A DNA stretch of 7,947 nt from Acidobacteriota bacterium (GTDB taxonomy: Bacteria > Acidobacteriota > Terriglobia > UBA7540): assembly GCA_021828225.1 (NCBI GenBank), contig JAKASH010000115.1:1-7947 (forward strand), given 5' to 3'. Positions 1 to 6,428 of this stretch are shown here, piece after piece. The notes under the pieces were generated by a model that saw nothing but the letters and a program-made list of their open reading frames with translations, was not told where the DNA came from and ran no database searches. Numbering within the stretch: the first letter of the stretch is position 1; every line of letters begins with the position of its first letter. The position numbers were made by a program, and so were the translations under genes.

Positions 1-1353
1 ACGGGTGGCCGGGTCCTGGGAGAATCGATCGACAAGAAAGCCGTGTTCGCCGTCCCAGTCGAACGCAAAGGTGTCCACGTGCTGCCCAAACCGGCCCCCG
101 AAGGGAGCGCCTTCCCAGTTGGCCTGGTAGCTCACGTGGTTACGCCACTCGTCGTCGAGATAATTCGTCGCATAGTCGTAATACGGATACGCGGCCGTGT
201 GGCCGTCATAGGAAGGCGTAAACGGAGCGTCCTGGCCGAGGTCGAGAGAAACCTGCCGCGATCGCGAATAAGTGAACGTCAGTTGCTGGTCCCAGGAAGA
301 GCTGGTCTGATTGTGGATCGAGAACGCCGCATAGCCGTCGCGCCGCCGGAACCAGGCATCGTTAATCGGAGGCCCGAAAGCCGTCTGCCCCGGAGTTCCC
401 GCCAGGCTGAATTCGCCCATCGTGATCACGCGCAGAGTCGTTGCTTTTCCCAGTTTCAAGCCAAAGTTTCCCGAAAGCGAGGTGACGTGGAAAAAGTCGT
501 TCGGTATCTGGTTGTCGGTGCTGAAGCGGCCGCCTTCCAGGCTGTAGTCGAAGGGGCCGTAGCCGCCGGTGACGGACCCACGCCCGTCCCATGTCGAGTT
601 CTTGCCGCCTTCGCCGCTGAAAGAGAAGTGGGGGCGTTTGGTTTCCGTGCTGCCCTGCCGCGTAAAGAGTTGTATCACGCTGGTCATTGCGTCCGAGCCA
701 AACAAGGCGGAGTTCGCGCCGCGCACGACTTCCACCCGCTGGAGATTGTTCGTCGTCAGCGTGCTGAAGTCAAAATTCCCGCCGGGCACGTTCAGCGGAA
801 TGCCGTCGAGCAGCACCTTGTTGTAGTCGCTGTCGCCGCCGCGAACAAACACGCTGGTCACGCCACCCGGAGCGCCGTTGCGCACCACCGTCACGCCCGG
901 AAGCGATTGCAGCAGGTTGCTGACCAGAGGCGTATTCTCGTCCACAATCTGTTTGCGTGTAATCACGCTGGTGCTGGCCCCGATCTGGCTGGTGGCCGCC
1001 TCGGTCCGCGTGGCCGTCACCACCACTCTTTCATGCAGAGGCGCCAAGGGCAGCACGAGACGAACCTTTGCGCCGGATTTCGCTCTTGCGCTCGCCTCGC
1101 CAAAGCCCGCAAGGAAAACTTTAAGTGTGTAAGTTCCATCTGCGAGGCCCTGGAAATGGAATTGTCCCCGCTCATCGGTCACGGTGCGGGCAACTTCCTT
1201 CCCCCGCCCCCCAAGCAGATGCACGGTAGCGCCGGGAACGTCCGCCCCTTTAGGGTCAAGAATCGTACCCTGAAGCGTCGCCGCCCTTCCGGCGACGGCG
1301 CCCATCAAAAACAAGAAGAGAAACAAAGGCCACTGATAACGGCCTGCCCTCAT
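1..1353 (-). CDS. btuB: BtuB-like TonB-dependent outer-membrane receptor, N-terminal part (runs off left edge)
   Basis: The minus-strand frame is open from an ATG at 1353 to base 1 (451 codons, no stop), so the C-terminal end of the barrel lies outside the window. Visible parts: signal peptide about residues 1-24 with a hydrophobic LFLFLFLMGAV core; a carboxypeptidase-regulatory-like beta-sandwich about 25-103 (GTILDPKGADVPGATV ... DGTYTLKVFLAGF); a TonB-box-like segment ERVVVTATRTE at 109-118; a plug domain about 120-233 with RGGDSDYNKVLLDGIPLN and VEVVRGANSALFGSDAM; then alternating aromatic barrel strands. The family carries scarce ligands across the outer membrane using TonB/ExbBD energy. 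A cobalamin riboswitch upstream points to vitamin B12 or another corrinoid. The start has AAAGGA seven bases upstream. An in-frame ATG at 1380 adds nine residues but has a poor ribosome site. The regulatory-like domain is absent from classical BtuB, so the BtuB name rests mainly on the riboswitch. Confidence 0.9.
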   Translation of the reverse strand, partial: MRAGRYQWPLFLFLFLMGAVAGRAATLQGTILDPKGADVPGATVHLLGGRGKEVARTVTDERGQFHFQGLADGTYTLKVFLAGFGEASARAKSGAKVRLVLPLAPLHERVVVTATRTEAATSQIGASTSVITRKQIVDENTPLVSNLLQSLPGVTVVRNGAPGGVTSVFVRGGDSDYNKVLLDGIPLNVPGGNFDFSTLTTNNLQRVEVVRGANSALFGSDAMTSVIQLFTRQGSTETKRPHFSFSGEGGKNSTWDGRGSVTGGYGPFDYSLEGGRFSTDNQIPNDFFHVTSLSGNFGLKLGKATTLRVITMGEFSLAGTPGQTAFGPPINDAWFRRRDGYAAFSIHNQTSSSWDQQLTFTYSRSRQVSLDLGQDAPFTPSYDGHTAAYPYYDYATNYLDDEWRNHVSYQANWEGAPFGGRFGQHVDTFAFDWDGEHGFLVDRFSQDPATR

Positions 1354-1366
1354 AGTTCCATCCTTT

Positions 1367-1388
1367 CTCCCCGCTTTCATCGCGGGAG
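1367..1388 (-). promoter_or_regulatory. Small hairpin abutting the receptor Shine-Dalgarno site
   Basis: CTCCCGC (1388-1382) can pair with GCGGGGAG (1374-1367), seven pairs with one bulged G, around the loop GATGAAA. The stem ends one base before the AAAGGA ribosome site (1366-1361) of the receptor. The loop holds the alternative in-frame ATG at 1380. It could modulate translation or simply keep the leader structured. No function is demonstrated. Confidence 0.4.
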
Positions 1389-1422
1389 TTCCGGACGGAA
1401 GGACACATGGAGAAACAGCCTG

Positions 1423-1466
1423 AAAAACAAAAAACCTTCCCAGTTCCTCAAAACGGAACCGGAAGG
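1423..1466 (-). terminator. Rho-independent terminator (riboswitch expression platform)
   Basis: On the minus strand CCTTCCGGTTCC pairs with GGAACTGGGAAGG (11-12 bp with one bulge) around the seven-base loop GTTTTGA. A TTTTTTGTTTTT tract follows directly (1434-1423). It lies between the cobalamin aptamer (ends at 1520) and the receptor start (1353), where a ligand-dependent transcription terminator is expected. By family knowledge, the corrinoid-bound form would favour termination and the free form would favour read-through. Confidence 0.88.
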
Positions 1467-1519
1467 CTTCGGCAATTCTTCCTCAGTCCTCTTTCCGTCG
1501 AAGAGTCCATCTCAGCATC

Positions 1520-1701
1520 AGCTCCTGGGCAGGCTTCCTGGCTTTCGGGTCATCGCGGGACCTTCCGCCTTCCCATCCCGGTTCTACGGGACAGTGGCTT
1601 TCCAGATGGAAGATCCAACTCGCCGATTACAGTGGCGGGACCGCGGCCGATTTGCACGGCCTTCCCTTTTAACCCCGCACGCGCGGGGCACCACAGGAAC
1701 T
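1520..1701 (-). ncRNA. Cobalamin (AdoCbl-type) riboswitch aptamer
   Basis: Read on the minus strand, this is a textbook B12-element. The B12 box AAGCCAGGAAGCCTGCC is at 1544-1528. The conserved core TCCCGCCACTGTAA lies near 1640-1627, preceded by a TTAAAAGGGAA stretch and GCAAAT. A second GCCACTG and a GGGAAGG follow. P1 is formed by AGTTCCTG (1701-1694) and CAGGAGCT (1527-1520), eight consecutive pairs with one G-U. All landmarks are in the expected order over 182 nt. The class senses adenosylcobalamin or related corrinoids and usually switches expression off when the ligand binds. It sits in the leader of the receptor gene, about 165 nt before its start codon, and is followed by a terminator. 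Confidence 0.96.
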
Positions 1702-1731
1702 CAATTTTTCAAAGAACAACTGACGGCATTG

Positions 1732-1761
1732 AATCTAGCACCGAGGGCTACCGGTCGTCAA
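1732..1761 (-). promoter_or_regulatory. Candidate sigma70 promoter for the riboswitch-receptor transcript
   Basis: On the minus strand a -35 box TTGACG (1761-1756, 5 of 6 consensus) is followed by an 18-base spacer and a -10 box TAGATT (1737-1732, 4 of 6). Initiation would fall near 1725, about two dozen bases before the aptamer P1 stem, which is the expected geometry. It was found by eye and not scored against background. Confidence 0.5.
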
Positions 1762-1798
1762 CAACATCCGCCGGCAGACCGCGGTCACGGGGCTTTAC

Positions 1799-1853
1799 TG
1801 TAGCGGCGGTGTCCTCACCGCCGGCTCCTGCAGCGTTCGCTTTCTAACGCTGC
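1799..1853. repeat. TGTAGCGGCG-type palindromic repeat, double hairpin
   Basis: CTGTAGCGGCG begins this unit (from 1798) and is identical to the inner arm of the element at 3325-3376. It forms CGGCGGTG/CACCGCCG (1804-1811 with 1816-1823, loop TCCT). A second hairpin, GCAGCGTT/AACGCTGC (1830-1837 with 1846-1853), follows. It looks like a REP-like dispersed intergenic sequence. Confidence 0.6.
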
Positions 1854-1881
1854 GGTTCTTGCGTTGGGTGAAGGCAGTCAG

Positions 1882-1928
1882 GGTTAAATCGCAGTTGGAT
1901 TTAACCGTAGGTTCTTCAAGGGAAAATC
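1882..1928 (+). repeat. Dispersed repeat, copy 1 (left of tlpA-like gene)
   Basis: A perfect nine-base inverted repeat, GGTTAAATC (1882-1890) and GATTTAACC (1898-1906) around GCAGTTG, is followed by a less palindromic tail. A hand alignment over 47 bases to 2623-2669 gives 40 identities in the same orientation. A 13-base piece (GATTTAACCGTAG) recurs with one change at 7024-7036. Confidence 0.75.
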
Positions 1929-1963
1929 CTGCCAGTCAGTGTCTTGTACGCTGACCTTGATGG

Positions 1964-2518
1964 CTACCCATTCGGCCCTGCGGTGAGAAGATCGTGAATC
2001 TCACGCGCAAAGACGCTCTCATCGGTGAGCCCGACGTATTCGGCGTAGATCCGCCCATCGCGCCCAATCAGGATACTTGTGGGGGTGCCGAAGATGCCTC
2101 CGTACAGATCCCCCACCTTGTCACTTGCCAAAACCACCGGATAATTCATTTGGAACTGTTGATAGAACCGCCGGACGGCGTTGGCGTCGTCTTCTGAGAT
2201 TTCGTCCATCCCAATGATCCGAAGGCCCTGTGGCCCGTATCTTGACTGCAAATCTATCAATCCCGGGATTTCCATCCGGCACGGACCGCACCAGGTTGCC
2301 CAGAAATTCAACAACACGACCTTGCCCCGAAGGTCTTTCGTGTTAATGGTGCTGCCACTGAGCGAGGTCAGCGTGAAGTCAGGCGCCATGGGATGCGCGC
2401 CGGCACGCCTCGCCACAGGAGCTGTCGCAGGAGCGATCCAGTATCGGTTGACAAGGTAGAGGCCCGCCGAAACGACGATGCCCAGCACGATGCCCAAAAT
2501 GATCCTCTTAACCCTCAT
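1964..2518 (-). CDS. TlpA/ResA-like membrane-anchored thiol-disulfide oxidoreductase
   Basis: 184 residues from the ATG at 2518, which has AGGAAG six bases upstream. A TTG nine codons earlier (2545) is possible but has no good ribosome site. Residues 5-23 form one hydrophobic anchor (IILGIVLGIVVSAGLYLV), placing the catalytic domain outside the cytoplasmic membrane. The AhpC-TSA/Redoxin fold starts at APDFTL (45-50). The active site is WCGPC at 76-80, and the cis-proline is in GTPTS (P146). The length is typical of TlpA/ResA proteins. These keep cysteines of apocytochrome c or other envelope proteins reduced, but no cytochrome-maturation gene is visible nearby, so the client is unknown. The gene stands alone between two copies of a direct repeat and is not tightly coupled to neighbours. 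Confidence 0.93.
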   Translation of the reverse strand: MRVKRIILGIVLGIVVSAGLYLVNRYWIAPATAPVARRAGAHPMAPDFTLTSLSGSTINTKDLRGKVVLLNFWATWCGPCRMEIPGLIDLQSRYGPQGLRIIGMDEISEDDANAVRRFYQQFQMNYPVVLASDKVGDLYGGIFGTPTSILIGRDGRIYAEYVGLTDESVFAREIHDLLTAGPNG

Positions 2519-2620
2519 GAAATGCTTCCTGTCGGAAAAACTCAAACTAACCTCGCGGCTAGCGCATCGCGATTCTTGCGATGTGTCCGGCCGTCGACAA
2601 TCACGAAATAGCTGGTCGCT

Positions 2621-2669
2621 ACGGTTAAATCGTAGTTGGATTTAGCCGTGGGTCCTGCAAGGCAAAAGC
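2621..2669 (+). repeat. Dispersed repeat, copy 2 (right of tlpA-like gene)
   Basis: ACGGTTAAATC (2621-2631) pairs with GATTTAGCCGT (2639-2649), 11 pairs including one G-T, around the loop GTAGTTG. Bases 2623-2669 match copy 1 at 40 of 47 positions in the same orientation. The two copies therefore form a direct repeat that brackets the thioredoxin-like gene. Confidence 0.75.
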
Positions 2670-2675
2670 GAGTAG

Positions 2676-2702
2676 CGCAGACCGCCGTAGTTGCGGTCTG
2701 CG
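2676..2702. repeat. Ten-pair hairpin with T-rich flank
   Basis: CGCAGACCGC (2676-2685) and GCGGTCTGCG (2693-2702) are perfect inverted arms around CGTAGTT. On the plus strand GGTCTTTTCTT follows, so it resembles a plus-strand terminator, yet no plus-strand gene lies upstream. On the minus strand it lies about 130 bases past the NTF2-like gene stop with only a TTTT nearby. It is best read as part of the repeat cluster. Confidence 0.55.
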
Positions 2703-2833
2703 GGTCTTTTCTTGGCATGGGATGGGTCCCGACGGTACAAAGAAGCGCCGGAGCCTGACATGGCGATAGAATTCAACGCCGAGAACGCCATCATCAGAAA
2801 AACTACCCAATCCCCTCTCTTGTGCCAACCCGA

Positions 2834-3217
2834 TTAATGCGCGCGAGAGAAATGTTCGTGGACGATCTGCCATTTGTCGCCGTCGCGCACAAACACGTGG
2901 CTGCCGCGGCCGTGAATGGCATGCCGGGGGCGGCCCTCGCCGAGCTCGACCGACCAGGTGAACGTAACCACGGCGGTATCGTCAAAGGCCTGAACCTGCG
3001 GCTTGACGATGCCGTATTTCATCTTGCTGCTGGCGTGCTTGTAATACTCGAAGGTCTTCCGCATGGCAGCGCGCCCGCTGATCCGCTGCTGGCGGGTGGA
3101 AGAGAATCCGATAACTCGAGGATGGAAGTGTGCAAGGAGATCCTCGATCTTTCCTGCGTTGAAGTCACGAACCATTTCCTTCTCAATAGCCAGAACTGCC
3201 TGCTGTGCAGATGCCAT
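2834..3217 (-). CDS. SnoaL/DUF4440-like NTF2-fold protein
   Basis: 127 residues, the usual size for a single cone-shaped NTF2-like domain. Family-type features: an N-terminal amphipathic helix with EKEMVRDFNAGKIEDLLAHF (about 12-31), a following SGRAAMRKTFEYY helix (47-59), and the C-terminal strands RGSHVFVRDGDKWQIVHEHFS (about 104-124), whose W-x-IVHEH ending is characteristic of SnoaL-like/DUF4440 proteins. No signal peptide or membrane segment is visible, so it is probably cytoplasmic. The ATG has AAAGGGGGA just upstream. Members range from small-molecule isomerases to ligand-binding or regulatory subunits, so no reaction can be assigned. The neighbours give no pathway. The 5' side is separated from the rhomboid gene by a palindromic element. 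Confidence 0.82.
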   Translation of the reverse strand: MASAQQAVLAIEKEMVRDFNAGKIEDLLAHFHPRVIGFSSTRQQRISGRAAMRKTFEYYKHASSKMKYGIVKPQVQAFDDTAVVTFTWSVELGEGRPRHAIHGRGSHVFVRDGDKWQIVHEHFSRAH

Positions 3218-3292
3218 GGGATCCCCCTTTCCAAGTGTTGATGGGCCTGTTTGTTATCCCATCGTCAACAAGCTGAACCGATCACTGCTACT

Positions 3293-3407
3293 GAGGATTG
3301 CAAAATAGAACAACATTCATCTTCTGTAGCGGCGCTCGGTGAGCGCCGAAAGCCGACGGTCGCAGACGCCGCTACAACACTTGTTCTCACTCTATTTAGC
3401 AATCCTC
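3293..3407. mobile_element. MITE-like 115-bp inverted-repeat element
   Basis: Terminal inverted repeats of 17 bases with one mismatch (3293-3309, starting GAGGATTGC; 3391-3407, ending GCAATCCTC) enclose a second inverted pair, TGTAGCGGCG (3325-3334) and CGCCGCTACA (3367-3376). Inside is the hairpin GGCGCTC/GAGCGCC (3331-3347). There is no coding capacity and no clear target duplication. The right end lies two bases before the rhomboid stop codon triplet (3409-3411), so on the minus strand the element forms the immediate 3' end of that gene and may fold into a long terminator-like stem. It could be a non-autonomous transposable element or a REP-type structure. Confidence 0.6.
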
Positions 3408-3408
3408 G

Positions 3409-4146
3409 TTAATTGATCCAATGGTCCGGATCATTCTTCTTGTCATGTCTCCGCATATAGACTTCAAACCTTTTCCGTAGCCGGGCCCGCCGCCATTCGT
3501 CGTATTCGAGTTGCATGCGCCCGGAAAGTCCGCTCCCCCGCAGGTAAAGGAACGCGATCAGCATGCCGCCCAGGTGGGCCAGGTGAGCAATCCCGGAGCC
3601 CGGCCCGGTGATCTCACTGAAAAATTCAATGGCGCCAATAATCACAACGAACCATTTCGCCTTGATGGGAATGATGAACCAGAGAAAAATAGGCCGGTCA
3701 GGAAAGGTCAGGCCGTATGCCAGCAGAAGTCCGTAGATGGCTCCGGAACATCCAATCGTGATGGCGAAAGGAGAGCCGAAAAACGAACTCAGCACCACGT
3801 CGAAAAGGCCGGCGCCGACCCCTGTCAGAAAATAGAACTTGAGAAACTTTGATTCGCCCCACAGCATCTCGAGGTCTGGCCCGAACATCCAGAGGGCGAA
3901 CATGTTGAACAGGATGTGAAAAAATCCGCCGTGCAAGAAAAGATACGTAAAGGGCTGCCACAGGTAAAGGCGGTGAACCACCGCAAAAGGCTGCAAGCCG
4001 AGGTAAAGGTAAGGAGCCTGCCAGCCAAACAGCCGGAGCGGCAGATAGGTCACGAGAAAGACCGCCGTCGTGACAATGATCAGCCCTTTCACCATCCGCG
4101 TGAACGGAGGGAAAAACGACATATACGACTGGCCATAACGAGGCAT
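3409..4146 (-). CDS. Rhomboid-family intramembrane serine protease
   Basis: 245 residues, a standard bacterial six-helix rhomboid. The L1/TM2 signature H72-GGFF-H77-ILF-N81-M is present. The catalytic serine is in GCSG (S134, the GxSG motif), and the partner histidine is H191 in the last-helix motif AHLAHLGGM. Hydrophobic segments lie at about 20-40, 63-88, 102-123, 129-148, 153-174 and 186-203. The charged C-terminal tail (about 208-245, rich in Arg, Lys and Asp) should be cytoplasmic. Rhomboids cut transmembrane segments within the inner membrane; the substrate here is unknown. The start at 4146 has only a weak GGTAGG about ten bases upstream; a second Met at residue 9 has none better. The gene lies 73 bp after the OPT gene and may be co-transcribed with it. 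Confidence 0.95.
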   Translation of the reverse strand: MPRYGQSYMSFFPPFTRMVKGLIIVTTAVFLVTYLPLRLFGWQAPYLYLGLQPFAVVHRLYLWQPFTYLFLHGGFFHILFNMFALWMFGPDLEMLWGESKFLKFYFLTGVGAGLFDVVLSSFFGSPFAITIGCSGAIYGLLLAYGLTFPDRPIFLWFIIPIKAKWFVVIIGAIEFFSEITGPGSGIAHLAHLGGMLIAFLYLRGSGLSGRMQLEYDEWRRARLRKRFEVYMRRHDKKNDPDHWIN

Positions 4147-4219
4147 TAATTGAAGCCTACCATAAGAACTTGTAGAGGTGGAGGGCCGGGACTCAATTCA
4201 ATGCTTTACGTCTCCGGCG

Positions 4220-6367
4220 TCACGTTTCGTCCCGCGTCTTGATGGGACTCTTCGATTTTGCCATGAAGTAAAGCAGAATAGCGAGACCGGTGAAGATGAT
4301 GAGCGCAGCGAGGTTACTCTGCGCAAAATGGGGGAACCAGCGTTGACCCAGCGCAAACTCTTTTTCTTTCTTGAATCCGACCACGGCGGCGAGCGCCAGG
4401 CCGCCCAGCGACCCGCCCGCAATCAGGCCCGAACTGAACAGCGCGCCGCTGCCGGTTTCGGATTCCGCCTCCTTCTCGTGGCTGGTTTGCTCCACCAGCC
4501 ACTTGACGACGCCGCCCACAAAGATGGGAGCCGTGGTCGAGAGCGGCAAATAAAGGCCCACCGCAAACGCCAGCGAGTGGATGCCACACAACTCCAGGAC
4601 AATCACGGTGAAGGCGCCGAACAGCACCAGCGTCCACGGCAGTTTCCGGGTCAGAATGCCGTTGATCACCACGCTCATCAGCGTGGCTTGCGGCGCCGGG
4701 TAATCCGTCGACCCAATTCCCATCACCTGCTGGAAATCGATGTCCTTGCTGGTCGGATCATAGAAGTACCGGCCATCAGGGATTTTGGTTGACCCGATAA
4801 CGCTCAGCACCTCGTACGTGTGCCCGTCGTAAGTGGTGTTTCCCTGCGGCTTCATCGAGGAAGTGATGGCGACGTCTGAAAAATGCGCGGGCTTGATCTG
4901 CGTGGCGCTTTGGTTGAGCAGTTGCATCGTGAACCCGACAACAAAAACGGACGTCATCACGCCAATCGCATAACCGAGCTCCTGCTTGCTGGGCGTGCCT
5001 CCTACCAGAAATCCCGTCTTCAGGTCCTGAGTCGTGGCGCCCGCGCTGGCCCCGCCGATGGCGACCACCGCGCCGATGCTCAGAGCGATGGCGGAATACA
5101 TGCCGCCCGTCCATCCGACGAGGAGAAAAATCAGGCAGGTGCCCATCAGCGTAGCAATCGTCATTCCGGAAACCGGGTTCGAAGAACTCCCGATCAGGCC
5201 CACAATCCTTGCCGACACGGTGGCAAAAAAGAAACCAAAAAGGACCATCAGCAGCGCTGAGACCAGGTTGCCGCTGGCTTTGGGATTGATGTGGAACGAC
5301 AGCAGCGCCCACAGGAAGCCCACCACCAGCACCGAACCTCCGGCAATGACGGGCAGGGGAAGATCGCGAGCGGTGCGTTCCACCTTCAGCGCGCCCACCA
5401 GCCTGCTGTTCTTGAGCTGGCCGAAGGTTGATTTGAACGAACTGATGATGGTCGGCAGCGTTCTGGCCAGCATGATGATTCCCGCCATGGTCACCGCGCC
5501 CGCGCCGATGTAGCGGATGTAGCTGCTCCAGATTTGCGTCGCGGTCATCTCCCCGATGCGGATGGTGCCGGGATAAATGATCGCCGGCACCTCTGCGCCG
5601 AAGAACTTGATGATGGGAATCAGCACCAGCCAGGAAAGCACGCCTCCGGCAACCATCGTTCCCGCTACGCGCGTCCCGATGATATATCCCACGCCCAGGT
5701 ATTCCGGCGTGATTTCTCCCGCGAACGTCGCGCCGGGATACCAGGCCGGCCGCCACTCCGGTATTGCCTTCCAGAAAAACAGCCCGCCCTGTTCCCCCAT
5801 CAGGAATTTGTAAACGATGCCCAGCGCCGCCCCGCCAAAAACCTTTCCGGCCTGGATGCCTCCTTTTTCTCCGGTGATCAGAACATCCGCGCAGGCTTTG
5901 CCTTCAGGAAAAACGAGGTTCCCGTGCTCTTTCACCACCAGGGCATTGCGCAGGGGAACAACAAAGAGGACGCCGAGCAGGCCGCCGGCCAGCGCCAGCG
6001 GGAAAATGCGCCAGTAATCAAGAGTGTAGCCGAGAAAAATCAGCGCCGGCAGCGTGAAGACGGTTCCCGCCGCAATCGATTCTCCCGCCGAGCCCACCGT
6101 CTGCACAATGTTGTTCTCAAGGATGGTCGACTTCCCCAGCCATTTGAAAATCGTGATCGAAATGACCGCAACCGGAATCGAAGCGCTGACCGTCAGGCCG
6201 GCGCGCAGAGCAAGGTAAACGGAGACGGCACCGAAGATGATCCCCAGAAAAGCACCCAGCAACACGGCTCGAAGGGTAAATTCCGGGATGACAACATTCG
6301 CCGGGACGTAGGGCTTGTAAGAGGCCGCAGCGTCTGCCTGGCTTTGAGAATTCAGTTCAGTTGCCAT
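4220..6367 (-). CDS. OPT-family transporter
   Basis: 715 residues with about 14-16 hydrophobic segments, typical of the bacterial branch of the oligopeptide transporter (OPT) superfamily. Recognisable conserved blocks in order: NIVQTVGSAGESIAAG (86-101), PLRNALVV (138-145), FPEGKACADVL (153-163), SSSNPVSGMTIATLMG (394-409), TTQDLKTGFLVGGTP (445-459), APQATLM (558-564) and LFSSGLIAGGSLGG (643-656). The family moves peptides or metal-chelates into the cell, probably driven by protons; the substrate cannot be read from sequence. Residues about 487-557 form a hydrophilic stretch (TYDGHTYEVL ... PDGRYFYDPTS) between two membrane segments, apparently an exposed domain. The start ATG has only GTGAAG close by. 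It lies 61 bp after the YqeY-like gene and 73 bp before the rhomboid gene. Confidence 0.94.
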   Translation of the reverse strand: MATELNSQSQADAAASYKPYVPANVVIPEFTLRAVLLGAFLGIIFGAVSVYLALRAGLTVSASIPVAVISITIFKWLGKSTILENNIVQTVGSAGESIAAGTVFTLPALIFLGYTLDYWRIFPLALAGGLLGVLFVVPLRNALVVKEHGNLVFPEGKACADVLITGEKGGIQAGKVFGGAALGIVYKFLMGEQGGLFFWKAIPEWRPAWYPGATFAGEITPEYLGVGYIIGTRVAGTMVAGGVLSWLVLIPIIKFFGAEVPAIIYPGTIRIGEMTATQIWSSYIRYIGAGAVTMAGIIMLARTLPTIISSFKSTFGQLKNSRLVGALKVERTARDLPLPVIAGGSVLVVGFLWALLSFHINPKASGNLVSALLMVLFGFFFATVSARIVGLIGSSSNPVSGMTIATLMGTCLIFLLVGWTGGMYSAIALSIGAVVAIGGASAGATTQDLKTGFLVGGTPSKQELGYAIGVMTSVFVVGFTMQLLNQSATQIKPAHFSDVAITSSMKPQGNTTYDGHTYEVLSVIGSTKIPDGRYFYDPTSKDIDFQQVMGIGSTDYPAPQATLMSVVINGILTRKLPWTLVLFGAFTVIVLELCGIHSLAFAVGLYLPLSTTAPIFVGGVVKWLVEQTSHEKEAESETGSGALFSSGLIAGGSLGGLALAAVVGFKKEKEFALGQRWFPHFAQSNLAALIIFTGLAILLYFMAKSKSPIKTRDET

Positions 6368-6428
6368 GCTTCACGTTTACAATCGTTGAGACAGGGTGGG
6401 CTCGAGACCGGTTCCGGCCGCGCCGGGA

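Larger units (their letters stand above)
1702..1963. other. Intergenic region between the tlpA-like stop and the riboswitch, rich in hairpins
   Basis: No gene is supported here. Besides the promoter at 1732-1761 it holds the palindrome GACCGCGGTC (1777-1786). Two adjacent hairpins follow: CGGCGGTG/CACCGCCG (1804-1823) and GCAGCGTT/AACGCTGC (1830-1853). Then come the GGTTAAATC...GATTTAACC dispersed repeat (1882-1928) and a GTCAGTGT/ACGCTGAC hairpin (1935-1955). The last begins nine bases past the stop of the thioredoxin-like gene and may protect or end its transcript, but no convincing T-run follows it. Confidence 0.6.
2519..2833. other. Intergenic region upstream of the tlpA-like gene
   Basis: 315 bases without a supportable gene. 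It contains the second copy of the dispersed repeat (2621-2669) and a ten-pair hairpin (2676-2702). Reading the minus strand, a weak promoter candidate (TTGTCG, 17 bases, AAGAAT, near 2575-2605) could serve the thioredoxin-like gene, but each box matches only 4 of 6 consensus positions. The stretch 2703-2833 shows nothing I can name. Confidence 0.5.

Noticed and set aside
43..1803. A plus-strand open frame of 586 codons opposite the receptor gene
   Set aside because: It is Arg/Pro/Ala-rich without domains, and it spans the receptor, the terminator and the riboswitch on the other strand. The minus frame gives a clear signal peptide, plug and barrel. It is a high-GC shadow.
2676..2712. Plus-strand Rho-independent terminator
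   Set aside because: The stem and T-rich flank fit, but no plus-strand gene lies upstream. It is kept only as a repeat hairpin.
2625..2873. A minus-strand 82-codon open frame overlapping the NTF2-like gene end
   Set aside because: It overlaps a better gene and a repeat hairpin, has no domain, and is Arg/Pro-rich like other shadows.
4776..5756. A minus-strand 326-codon open frame inside the OPT gene
   Set aside because: It is in another frame of the same strand, Arg/His/Gly-rich, with no recognisable motif, while the OPT frame carries all family blocks.
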